Source: Letharia columbiana
Lineage: Eukaryota > Ascomycota > Lecanoromycetes > Lecanorales > Parmeliaceae
Reading direction: 5' to 3'
Length of the DNA stretch: 64,000 nucleotides
NCBI RefSeq assembly: GCF_014066305.1
Contig: NW_023501047.1
Span: 806,001 to 870,000 of the forward strand
Shown: positions 23,931 to 34,200 of the stretch, one piece after another
Position numbering within the stretch: position 1 is the first letter of the stretch
Layout of the letters: the number at the start of each line of letters is the position of its first letter
Notes under the pieces: generated by a model
Database searches by the model: none
Seen by the model: the letters and a program-made list of their open reading frames with translations, nothing else
Told to the model about the DNA's origin: nothing
Translations under genes and position numbers: made by a program

Positions 23931-24387
23931 AAAGAAGAAAGTATTTACTCTATTAATTTCTAAAGTTAACGCTATTAAGAATTAAGCTATTACTACTAGA
24001 AAATATAGCTATTCTTATAAAAAGAATTATATTTCTTAGAAAAGACTTACTTCTATAGTTCGAATTATAATAAAAATATTAATTTTTATAAAGAATATAA
24101 TTTCGCCGCCTATATTATCATCTACTTCGCTATTAAATTCTTTTATTATTTCTATTATTCGTCGTAATATATAACTTCTTACTTAGTAAAATATCTTTTA
24201 AGAAAAACTATTTTTATTAGAAAAGATTTCTTTTATAAAGTAGAATCTTACTATGAAAGAAAGAAAGTTTATACTTTATTAGAAAAAATGACTTTCTTTA
24301 CTTATAATAAGAGTCTATAAGAAGTTTAAAGAAATAAATTTCTTTATTTATAGTAAGAACGCTATATTTCTTTTTCTTATTAATATA
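23931..24387 (+). other. 3' tail of Gypsy B
   Basis: Non-coding stretch between the chromodomain and the 3' LTR, with a purine/pyrimidine-biased run (gaaagaaagaaagtt near 24,256). RIP-mutated but less than pol. Confidence 0.55.
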
Positions 24388-24557
24388 TATTATAAATTAT
24401 ACTTATAGTAGAAGCTAGTAACTAATAGTTTAATATAGTTTAATATTAAGATATACTTAGGTAACTAGATTTTATAGAAGAAGAATCATCTTTATTATCA
24501 CTTAAGAAACGTCTTTCTTAGAAATGAGATTTCTAAGGATCTTATGCTACCATAACA
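24388..24557 (+). repeat. 3' LTR of Gypsy B (170 bp)
   Basis: Ends ctaccataaca; its terminal CCATAACA mirrors the TGTTATGG start inferred for the LTR. Followed by ctctc (24,558-24,562), the target duplication. Confidence 0.88.
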
Positions 24558-24562
24558 CTCTC

Positions 24563-24794
24563 AGCCCCTTATATTATTAATTAATTATACTCGCTTAGAC
24601 TTACGACTATTTTAAGAGAGGGAAATACTTTTATTAAGAAGATTAAAAGAATACCTTTATAGCTGCTACTGTCTTTATATAATAGGCTTTAGATATTATA
24701 AGATAGATATTAAAAGCCTAAGGGTAGCCGCAGCTATAGAGGCGAATAGTAATCATAATATAATAGTTGCCGAGCAGAGCCCGGGCTTATAACC
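24563..24794 (-). other. 5' leader of R1, right part, with primer-binding site
   Basis: Reverse complement of A 12,420-12,650. Carries the leader inverted repeat (24,654-24,666 and 24,730-24,742) and the primer-binding site ggttataagcccggg (24,780-24,794, minus strand). Less RIP than the R1 coding region. Confidence 0.8.
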
Positions 24795-24945
24795 TATGGA
24801 AATATGAGGTAAGATACTTAGTTGTATTAACTATAGAGTTACTATAAAGGAAAGAGCGACTAGATACGAATACGCTAAGGCGTATCACGTAACCATATCA
24901 CGTAACCGCCAAGACGCCAAGAGTCACGTGATCCGAATTTCAACA
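24795..24945 (-). repeat. 5' LTR of R1 (151 bp)
   Basis: Much cleaner than its partner at 1,473-1,623: ends gatccgaatttcaaca and keeps CACGTG once. The attaa target duplication follows at 24,946-24,950. Confidence 0.9.
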
Positions 24946-24964
24946 ATTAATCTTATCTTATATA

Positions 24965-25395
24965 TATTATAATATTAGCCCCTTCGGCTATCGTATAATA
25001 TATCGCGTATTATTAGAGCTAATAATTACTAGTTACTATTAGCCATCTATTTTATATATATAAATATTCATATATCTCATAAATTAATAATTAGTCTTTT
25101 AGTAATAATTAAGTATTCAATTTCTAATATATCTAGTATTCTACTTTTAATAGGTTATAAATCTAAAAGCGAATAGAGTAATATCGAATACCCTTACACT
25201 TTCTAATATAAATATCAAACTAAGTCTTCGATAATTATTTATAAATAGATACACCTTATAGCGATAGCCTATTTTTTTAGCTCGTATTTATTAACGAGAG
25301 GACTGTCGCTATTTAATCTCTATATAAAAAATATCGAACTAAAATTCTTATTTCATTCGAGATCCCGAAATTAATACGAATAAAAAACTCATTAT
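24965..25395 (+). mobile_element. C1: 5' end of a C-family LTR element, truncated
   Basis: The 188-bp LTR (24,965-25,152) matches both LTRs of C2 (61,876-62,061 and 62,690-62,874, reverse). It is followed at once by ggttataaatctaaaagcg, a primer site like that of the Copia elements, so this is a 5' LTR of a + strand copy. The leader matches C2 up to about 25,395, where the C2 minisatellite should start, then the sequence diverges. I found no 3' LTR for this copy. Confidence 0.75.
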
Positions 25396-26080
25396 TATAG
25401 TAGATATATAGGCTATTTATAGTATATAAGAAACTTAATTCTTTCTATCTAGAAATCTATTACTTTATAATAATAGTAAGCTTAATAAAGCTTAGCGAAG
25501 CTTAATAAAGTAAGTACCTTCCCTTTATCTTACGTAATAATATTTCCGCAGACAAGAAGAAAGTATAGCGACCTCGCTAAAGCAAAAGCAAGTTCTTAAA
25601 GAAACGTCTTTCTTAAAGAAAGAGACCTCCGAAGAAATCCTCGAAGAAATCTTCTTTCTAAAGAAATAATAAGATAAGAAAGTAAATCTATACTTAAAGA
25701 AACTTCCTTCTTAAAGAAACTTTCTTCTTAAAAAAATATCTTTCTTAAAGAAACAGTAACTTCCTTCTCTTCCACCTGTAAGAAAGTAAATACTCGATAA
25801 GATATTCGAATTCTTATCGCGGTGTTTTCTAGCGAGAAGGTGTTTCCTAGCGGGAATAATATAGATCTTTTATACGTTTTAATTTATCTTTATATTCCTT
25901 AACGAGCTCTATAATATTATTAAGATTCTTAATACTTATTATATTACTTATCGTATATTAAATTATAATTTTTTTATTTAATAAGATATTTTATAGTAAA
26001 GTCGCTACTCTTAATTATAGTTCTCTTATTAAGTAGTTAATTAATCTTATAGAATTTCTATTCTTTAATATCGCCTTCGA
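25396..26080. other. Low-RIP non-coding stretch with repeated aaagaaac motifs
   Basis: At 25,590-25,770 the motif cttaaagaaac or ttcttaaagaaa recurs about six times, in part as the palindrome ttaaagaaacgtctttctta. The B LTR has a close relative (ttaagaaacgtctttctta). Probably the 3' tail or LTR region of the minus-strand Gypsy relic to its right; I could not define LTR ends. Confidence 0.4.
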
Positions 26081-27120
26081 CGAAGATTAATAGCGAGTAA
26101 TTTAATCTTAAATAATTAAAGAGATTATTCTATAGCGTAAGCTTTAATTATATTATAATAAATATAAAATATACTTACTAATTCTCGAAAATATTAAGGC
26201 GATATATTAGATAATTAACTTAATTAAGAACTTTAAAAGAATTAATATACTATTAAGATAGTTTCTTAATAATTTCGAGATTTATAAAAATATTATAATC
26301 TTTATAAAGACGTAGAAATATATAATTATTAATCTTAAGAAATATGAGCTAATAATATTTATTATAATAATATTTAATATTTATATTAACGAAAGTAATA
26401 GTATTCTTCGCTAAATTTTGAATATAAAGAAAGTTCGATATATCTAAAGATTTAAGAAGATTAAGAGATATATTCGAGATAAAGTTATAGATAACTTCGT
26501 TAGAAGTATTTCTAATTATTAATAATATCGAATTATTAAGTAATCTTTAAAGTTAAGATAGAATTCTTAATTATAAAGAAGTCTTATTAAGTATTATATT
26601 AATATAGAAATATATAGCGATTTCTATAGTCTAATTAATTCTTTTACTACTATTATTAATTTACGAGTAATAAATAATTAAATAAAGTAGAAAAACGTCG
26701 AGGCGCTGAAATAGTGCTTATTATAATTCTAAAAAAAACTTATAATCTCTATTTAAGATAATAGCTTTAGAAATATCTTAGTTAGCTATCTCGAGCTTAT
26801 CGAGTAAAATATTAATCTATTAGACTATCGATTATATAGATTTTTTAAATATATTTATTACTCGCTTAGTAAATTTATCGATAACTAATATAATAGCGTT
26901 AAAGTCTTTCTTAGACTTCGATAAAGCGAGTATAAAGTTGATCGTAAGCTATTATCATATAAGGTAAGGGGAAGGTACTTACTATCTAGGCCTCTCGCGT
27001 AGATCTAAATCTATTAATTAACGGTTATATAATAGTTTAATAACTATTTAAGATATATAATCGTTAGTTAATAGTCTATTAGTAATTAATTAACGATTAA
27101 AAAACGAGTATAAAGTTTTA
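26080..27120 (-). pseudogene. E: Gypsy integrase relic, minus strand
   Basis: Reading 27,120 to 26,080, the minus frame gives an H2C2-like zinc region, then a Leu-Pro-Ile-Pro type linker. The catalytic core begins NFILALSKSKKDFNAI with VIDKFTKRV; a second catalytic stretch ILNRD corresponds to ISDRD. A degraded YHPQTDGQSER-type box near 26,660-26,690 and the C-terminal LSQQYxGPFKV-type motif near 26,190-26,260 follow. All are standard Gypsy integrase landmarks. Its RT should lie further right but I could not recognise it. The surrounding LTRs are not defined. Confidence 0.7.
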
Positions 27121-28587
27121 TAATTTCTTAATTATAATCTATTAGTTATTTAATAATTAATTATTAGATTTAATATTAAAGTTAATAAAGTACTTCTTAA
27201 AGCTATTTATAATTATAAAAAGTTTAATATAATATTTATAGATAATATAATCTATCGAAGTCTTTAATATATATAATTATATTCTATATAAATTAAAGCT
27301 ATAGTACTCTCTATATATAATATTTTACTATATTCTCTTATAAAGTCTTAAATTAATATTAAAATATATAGTATCGCGTTAGAGAATAAATATATATTAA
27401 TTAAAGTTATTAATAAAGTAATAGATAGCGAAGTAATAGATAGTAAAGTTATAGATAATAGAGTTATATATAAATAATAACCCTTATAAATTATATTATT
27501 AAAGCCTTCGATATACTATTATTAATCGCTATTATTATCTTCTTTATTATTAAAGATTATTTTTTTATCGCTATTAATATCTAATATCTAATCTTTATCT
27601 ATATTAATATTAGATTTTTTTATAATTATATTTAAGTTCTAATTAATATTAATCTTCGAGTATTTCTTATATTATACGCTATAAAATATTATATATTTAA
27701 AATAAAAATTAAGCGATTAATATTTAAATTTACTCTTCTAATAAAGAGCGTTAAATAAATCTAAAAGATATTTATATATATATTTTATTAATAATAAATT
27801 AATCGAATTCTTAAGATATAGCTTTATTAAATAAGAATATATAATAAATTATAAAAAGATATCTAGATAGTAAAATAATTAGTTATTATATTTATAATAA
27901 GCTTTAATAAATCTATAAATAGATATAATAAAAAACTTATATTTAAGAAATCTTAGTCTATCTTCGATAATTATCTCGAAATTTACTACTTTAATTTTAA
28001 ATCTAAATATACTCTCTAATTATTTAGAATTATACTTCTTATAAATCTTCGTCTTAATATTTATAAATATTAATAATTTTAAGTATAGCGCTTAACGCTT
28101 TAGATCTATAATACTCTTAATTTATCGCTATATTTACTATAGCGCTTACTTAAAAACCTTATCTTTTTATATCTTATATAAATATTAAATATAATATTTA
28201 ATCTTTCTATATACTTAATAATTACTTTTTATATCTAAAAAAATAGCTTAAATAAATTTATTTATATAAGTATTTAATAGAAAGATAAGAAAATAGCGCT
28301 TAATTAATAGATTTAATTAAGAGAAAACCTTTATTTTAAACTTTAACGAGTATATAAAATCTTTAATTCTTCTTTTTATAATATTAAATTAATTTATAAT
28401 AATATTATATTCGTTTATCTAACTCTATAAATTATTTTTAAATATTAATATTATTATTAAATTACTTTAACTTCTCTTCTTCTTATTAATAGTCTTATTA
28501 TCCCCTATACTTATAATATATTATATATTTTTTATTAAAATCTTTAAAATTATATTAGTAAATTTAATAATAGAAGATTTAATAATA
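27121..28587. other. RIP-saturated, probably upstream part of Gypsy E
   Basis: The minus strand reads as protein-like text between stops, including a segment near 28,000-28,120 rich in Ala/Leu/Ile and Glu, but I could not match it to RT, RNase H or gag with confidence. The alternating tagatagcgaagtaatagatagtaaag repeat near 27,418-27,470 is a short imperfect tandem. No RNA gene seen. Confidence 0.35.
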
Positions 28588-28815
28588 GTTATAGAAAGCT
28601 TTATATATAAAAATTTAAAAGTCTTCGATATAAGCTGCGTAGTAGCTATAGAAAACTTTATATATAAAATCTTTAAAGCTCTTAATATAGATTATATAAT
28701 AGCTATAGAAAGCTTTAAATATGAAATCTTTAAAGTCTTTAATATAGGCTATATAATAGCTATAGAAGATTTTATATATAAATATTTAAAAGCCTATAAT
28801 ATAACCTAAGTATTA
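28588..28815 (+). repeat. 57-bp tandem repeat, four copies
   Basis: Units start at 28,588, 28,645, 28,702 and 28,759, each with g[ct]tatagaa... and spaced exactly 57 bp. In the + frame this is a 19-residue repeat (Ala-Ile-Glu-Xaa-Phe-Xaa-Tyr-Xaa-Xaa-[FL]-Lys...) free of stops across all four copies, so it probably encoded protein. The host protein is unknown. Confidence 0.85.
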
Positions 28816-30385
28816 GATTTTTTAATCTAAGAAAATTATTAATTTAGAGAGCTATAGAAGTATTAAATAATATATTACTTTAATAGAATTACTATATAGA
28901 GATATATTATTAATCTCTTCTATATTCGACTCTTTAAGAAATCGTTTATATCGATATTTATTATATTAAAATATTATTCTCACTAGCTCGTTCTTAAATT
29001 CGCTATTCTAGATAAAAGATTTCTCGAGTATAATATTATATATTTTAAATCTAAGCTTAAACTATTAAAACGATTTAATATAATTATTTAAAGAGTTTAA
29101 TATCTATAATCTACGCTAAATAATCGATTTATTTATTATTATAAAAGTAATTAATAAAATATTTTTATAGTTATAATAATTAAAGAAGAGAGGAATTTAG
29201 ATAAATTATATATTAAAATAAGATATATTATAAAAAAAGTATATCTTTAAACTAAGTTCGCGATAGACTTTAATATTAAAACTTATCTAATCTTTATCTC
29301 TTTTATAAAATATCTAAATATATCTTTATATCTTCTTTAATTCTCGTAATTCTAATTATAACTTAAGAAAAACGAGTAAATTAATAAATAATAATATATT
29401 TAAAGATATAAGTCTCGCTATAGAAGATTACTACGAAGTAATCTATCGATTAAATTAAATATTATTATAAAATTATAAAAGTATAATTATAAATCTCTCT
29501 CTATATATATAGAATAAGAGTTATTACTTATTTATATATTACTTAATTTCTATATTTATTTTAATTATAAATTCACTCTTTATAAGAAAGATATAAAATA
29601 GATTTTATTAATTCTTGAAATCTTAATTTTATAAGTTCTTAATTGTCTTACTTTAATATTATTACTATAACTCGCTTTATATAAGACTATAATTTAGTTT
29701 AACTAAAGTCTTATATAGATAAATAAATACTTTATAAATTAATTTATCTATTCTATTATTTTATATTTAAAGCCTTTTATAATTATAATAATATTCTTAT
29801 TAATTAATATTTATAAGAAAAAGCTAGCTTTTTATAAGTATAAAGATCTTTATATAGAATTAGAACTTGTAAATATAAATAAAATAAAACGCTTTATTTA
29901 AAGTGATTAATTTAAATTATACTTTATTATCTACGTTTATATCTAAATACTATTTTAATAGAAAGTTATAAAATATATAAGTATATCTTATAGATGAGGG
30001 CTATAATTTATTATAATTAAGAAATATATATTTATTAAAAAGCGATTAAAGTCTAATAAGTTTTTAAATTTATTTTTTAATAAATCTAATTAAAATTAAA
30101 TAGATTATTATATCTATATAATATACGATATTTATTATATTAATATTAAAAGTACTTCGAGATTATTTTTTAATAAAGAACTTTTATTAATATAAATTAA
30201 TTTAAGAGTTTAATTATTTATTAAATATAAAAAGTATAATTAGACTCTCTTTAGACGTCGTTTATTAGAAGATATATAAGATTCTTTTATAGAGAGTAAG
30301 TTAGAGCGTTTAATAAGTATATAGTTATTATAATCTTTAGCGAGTATTTATTTATATATAAATTTTCGATTAATCTATAATAAGT
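28816..30385 (+). pseudogene. Unassigned + strand coding relic
   Basis: From about 29,300 to 30,350 one + frame is protein-like if RIP-derived stops are ignored. The latter part (about 30,020-30,330) is rich in Lys, Asn and residues that RIP would make from Pro (Ser/Leu), suggesting a disordered basic region. It runs into the 109-bp repeats. It might be a gag or a DNA-transposon accessory protein; I cannot name it. Confidence 0.3.
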
Positions 30386-30640
30386 TAATAATATATTATA
30401 ATCTTTAAATCTATTAGATTATTTAATAAATATTTAACTATAGTAATAATCTTTAGAAAGTATTCTTTTATAAATATATTAATTTCGAGTAGAATAATAT
30501 ATTATTATAGTCTTTAAATCTATTAGATTATTTAATAGATATTTAGCTATAGTAATAATCTTTAGAAAGTATTTTTTTATAGATATATTAATTCTAAGTA
30601 GGATAATATATTATTATAGTCTTCTATAATCTCTCTTTAA
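30386..30640 (+). repeat. 109-bp tandem repeat, about 2.3 copies
   Basis: The phrase tctttaaatctattagatta occurs at 30,402 and 30,511 and its start again at 30,620, a strict 109-bp period. 109 is not divisible by three, so the repeat is not in-frame coding. Confidence 0.85.
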
Positions 30641-31415
30641 CTTACTTCTTTATTATCTTTATTTTCTAAGTTTTCTAAAAATAAATAACTCGCCTAAATT
30701 AGATTTCTTTCTATTAAATATTACTTATAATTAAAAGATATTATAATTTAATAAATAGATAAAAATTATATAGTTAAATAATTAAAAGCTTAAATTCGAT
30801 TATAATATTAATAAGAAGAATAAAGATAATATTAAGATTAAGATTTTAATAAATATTTAAATAATAGCGATTAAGAATAGAGTTAGAAAATTTAATATTA
30901 AGAAGCGATTTTAGAAAGTATAGTTTATTAATAAGTTAATTTAAAAGAATAATAATATAAGAGCTTTTAAGAAAAGTCTTAAACTAGCTAAATAAATTAT
31001 TATTTATATTATAAATTATAATTAAAAGATTTAATTTAATAAAATTATATATAATTAGAAAATAAATATTATTTAATATTAGTTATAGAATAATATAGTA
31101 GCGATAAAATTTAATATATAGTAGTTATACTTCGATAGTAAAGACTATTAGCGAAAAGATCTTAAAAACTTATATTATTTATTTTATATATTTTAATATA
31201 GTAATAAAATTATCTTTTATATATCTAATATAAATCTATTTTAATAATTTAAGTTTTAATAATTAATAAGAATAAAAGCGATTATTAAATTTTATTTATA
31301 GTTTTACTTATAAGCCTACTTTCTAGTAGACTATATCGATTTAGAGAAAATCTAAATTATTATTAGCTATCTCTTATAAGTAAGCCTTTTTTTTTTAATA
31401 TATATATCTTATTAT
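30641..31415. other. RIP-saturated stretch, unassigned
   Basis: Protein-like text with Lys/Asn-rich character on the + strand continues to about 31,370 but matches nothing I recognise. No RNA gene, terminal repeat or target duplication found. Confidence 0.3.
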
Positions 31416-31510
31416 AAGCTTTCTACTATAGACTTTCTACTATAAGCTTTTTACTATAGACTTTCTACTATAGACTTTTATAGTAGACTTTTATAATAGA
31501 CTTTCGTTAA
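31416..31510 (+). repeat. 14-bp minisatellite (agactttctactat), seven copies
   Basis: Units of 14, then 13 bp, alternate agactttctactat with aagctttctactat. A decayed array of the same unit lies at about 32,765-32,840. Confidence 0.85.
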
Positions 31511-32764
31511 CTATTAATCTAGCTCTAGAAATTCTATAAGAATATTTCTATTAAAGATTAGTCTTTTATAAAATTAATTTTTATCTTAATATCTAAAGCT
31601 CTTATATCGTAGTAAATTAAAGCTATTAATCTTATTGCTTTGAACGCCTTCGAAATATATAAATATTATAAAAATTCTTAATATTTGAAGTTTATTATAA
31701 ATAAGCGTGTGGTTATAGAAACTCTTTATTATATATATAAGCTATTTAAAAAAAAAAAGTAATATTCTAAAGTTATAATTATAAGTAATTATATAATATT
31801 CGCGATTCGCTATAATCTTATAACTATTTAAAAATATTGAATTAATAAATTAATTATATCGAAGATAGAGATTAATAAGATTCGCTTTAAAGTAAATACT
31901 CTTTAAAAAGAAAGCTTAAAAAATTATTTTAACTTAATAATTAACGATAAATATTATCTATTAAAATCTCTCTCTATTAATATCTTTAATTTGATATTAT
32001 AATTAAATACTTTACGCTATATTATAATTAGCGTTACTCTTATCTCTAATAATATTAATAATTAATTAGATTATATATTCTTTATTTAATTATTTAACAC
32101 TAATAAATAATAATTAAAAAGATTATTTATAAAAATATACTTTAAAGATAATAAAGATTTATTTTTTATTTTTAATAAATATCTAACAGTCAAGCTATAG
32201 CTTATAATTCGCGCTATAAAAAATTAGATTTTTATTTATTAAATAGATTTTATCTAATAAAGTTTTTAAATAATTAAAATATAAAAAAAGCTAATAATTC
32301 GCTATACTCTATAAAATTAAATTTCTTTTTAAATAAATTATAAGATCGCTAATTCTCTATCGTATATTAAAGTTACTATTATTAATTATTTATTTAATAA
32401 AAAAGAGCGAGAATAATATATTAAATTTAAGAAGAAATTTATTAGCTAGCTTTTTATCTCTAGAGAAGAGAAAAAATTAATAAAGTAATCGCTAGTAATA
32501 TAGTGTAAATTATTATTATTAATAATATAGATTAATCTCCTTAATTTAGATAAAATTTAAAATCTAAAAATTATTAATATAAAGAAAACTTTTAATAAGA
32601 AGTATTTCTTTTTTAAGTAGTTTATAATTTATATAAAATCGAGTATAAAGAACTCGAGTCTATTACTTTAGAAATTACTTAAGAATATATCAAAGCTATA
32701 TATTTTATTTTATAATATTTATAGCTAGATATATATATATTTTAATCTCTATTTTTATAAATAT
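31511..32764. other. RIP-saturated spacer between two related 14-bp arrays
   Basis: Apart from a less mutated patch near 31,620-31,740 (gcgtgtggttatag), nothing recognisable. Because both ends carry the same minisatellite unit, the segment may be bounded by related sequences, but no LTR could be aligned. Confidence 0.3.
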
Positions 32765-32840
32765 ATAATAGACTTTCTATAATAGACTTTATATTATAAG
32801 CTTTATATTATAAACTTTTATAATAAACTTTTATAGATAT
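32765..32840 (+). repeat. Decayed 14-bp minisatellite, second array
   Basis: Four to five units such as agactttctataat and aagctttatattat, related to the array at 31,416-31,510 but more AT-rich. Confidence 0.65.
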
Positions 32841-34200
32841 CTCTCTATAATAGTTTTTTATAAATATTAATTTCGCTATAGATTATAAGAGATTAAAAGA
32901 AGATCTTAATCTTCTATTAATTATTAGCTATTATAATACTCTTTATCATAATCTTCTAACTTCTTATAATTAATTATATAATTTTTAATATTTATTAATA
33001 AATAGAAGAGCGCGATATTATTATTATAATATTTATTAAGTATATTAATTAAGCTTAGATTTTAATTATAATATATATAATAGAGTTAACTAATTTAAAT
33101 TTATAATAGATATATTAAAGAGTTTATATAGTCGAGTATATATATAATTTAGATATTTAAATTTAAGCTTTTAAATATATAATATATATAAAAAACTTAA
33201 GCGCGGTAATATAGATATATAAATATTATATTATTAATAATTTTAATAATTAAATAATTTAAAGAAATATTAAAAAGACTATATTATAGATAATAGCGAA
33301 GTTAAATTAATAAATCTTTAATAACGAAGATAATATAGAAGACGTTATTATCGATCTCGAAAAATAAATATTTAAGAAGAGAGAGATAATAAAATATAAT
33401 GAAATTAAATAGAATAAATAGAATAAATCTTATATCTTATTACTATATAAGATACTTTAATATATTCTATTATAGCGAAAGAACGAGAAAATCCTTCTTT
33501 AGATATATTAAACCCTTCTATTAAAAGCTTCTATTCTATTAATTTCTTTATCTATAAATAATATATAAAAGTTTATAATATAAAGTCTATAATAGAAAGT
33601 ATACTACGACGATATCTTTAATTAAAGATATAATAATTATTTAATTATAGTATATCTTTAGTACTTCTAATAGAGAAATTCTTCTTTTCTTTCTACGATC
33701 TATATTATAATAACTATAATTTATATACTTTAATAATAATTAAAGATTATTATAATAATCTTTAAAGAGAGAGTTAATAACTCTAATATAGATTATATTA
33801 AATTCTTATTATATATATATATAGCGATCGTAGGAATATAAGCTTAATTAGAACTTTTTATACTTATAAATTTATTAATTAAATTTAAAAAGTCTATATC
33901 GAAAATATAATATATATTATCTGATATTATATCTAAGAAGTTTAATAATTTATATAATCTATTTAAATTAATAATTAATATTTCTATTATAATTAAATAT
34001 CTAATTAAGAATTATAAATTTAAATTATATATTATTATTAATAGTCTATTAAAATATATTAAGACTTATTTATAGAGTTTATATAACTCTTTAATAAGAT
34101 TATATCTTTTAATTCTATAGTCTCTCTCTTATTTAAAATCCTTTAATAGATTTATATTTATTTAGAATTATCTATTAAAAATTATTCTATTAATTCTCTA
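32841..34200. other. RIP-saturated stretch, unassigned
   Basis: No gene, repeat or RNA recognised. It may include the 5' region of the Tnp2-like transposon that follows. A short direct repeat of aataaatagaataaat lies near 33,410-33,430. Confidence 0.3.

Larger units (their letters stand above)
10280..24557 (+). mobile_element. B: chromodomain Ty3/Gypsy retrotransposon, interrupted by Copia A
   Basis: LTRs at 10,280-10,450 and 24,388-24,557 begin TGTTATGG and end CCATAACA (as TA-mutated forms at some ends). The target duplication ctctc lies at 10,275-10,279 and 24,558-24,562. The order is gag, zinc region, protease, RT, RNase H, integrase, chromodomain, which is the Gypsy order. Without A (12,271-19,278 plus one copy of taaat) the element is about 7.3 kb. 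Coding parts are heavily RIP-mutated; the LTRs less so. Confidence 0.9.
1473..24945 (-). mobile_element. R1: Copia retrotransposon, full length but split by nested insertions
   Basis: R1 runs right to left. Its 3' LTR is 1,473-1,623 and its 5' LTR is 24,795-24,945, with attaa on both outer sides (1,468-1,472; 24,946-24,950). Its own sequence is 1,473-3,609, 4,164-4,328, 5,812-10,279 and 24,563-24,945, about 7.15 kb in total, against 7.0 kb for element A, which it matches collinearly. Insertions are the 3,610-4,163 segment, mini-element T, and Gypsy B carrying A. R1 is heavily RIP-mutated except near its 5' LTR. Confidence 0.9.

Noticed and set aside
26240..26650. A + strand gag-like frame
   Set aside because: It is the shadow of the minus-strand Gypsy integrase, whose motifs and order are far more specific.
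31416..32840. CRISPR-like array
   Set aside because: The repeats are contiguous 13-14-bp units without unique spacers, in a fungal RIP region; they are minisatellites.
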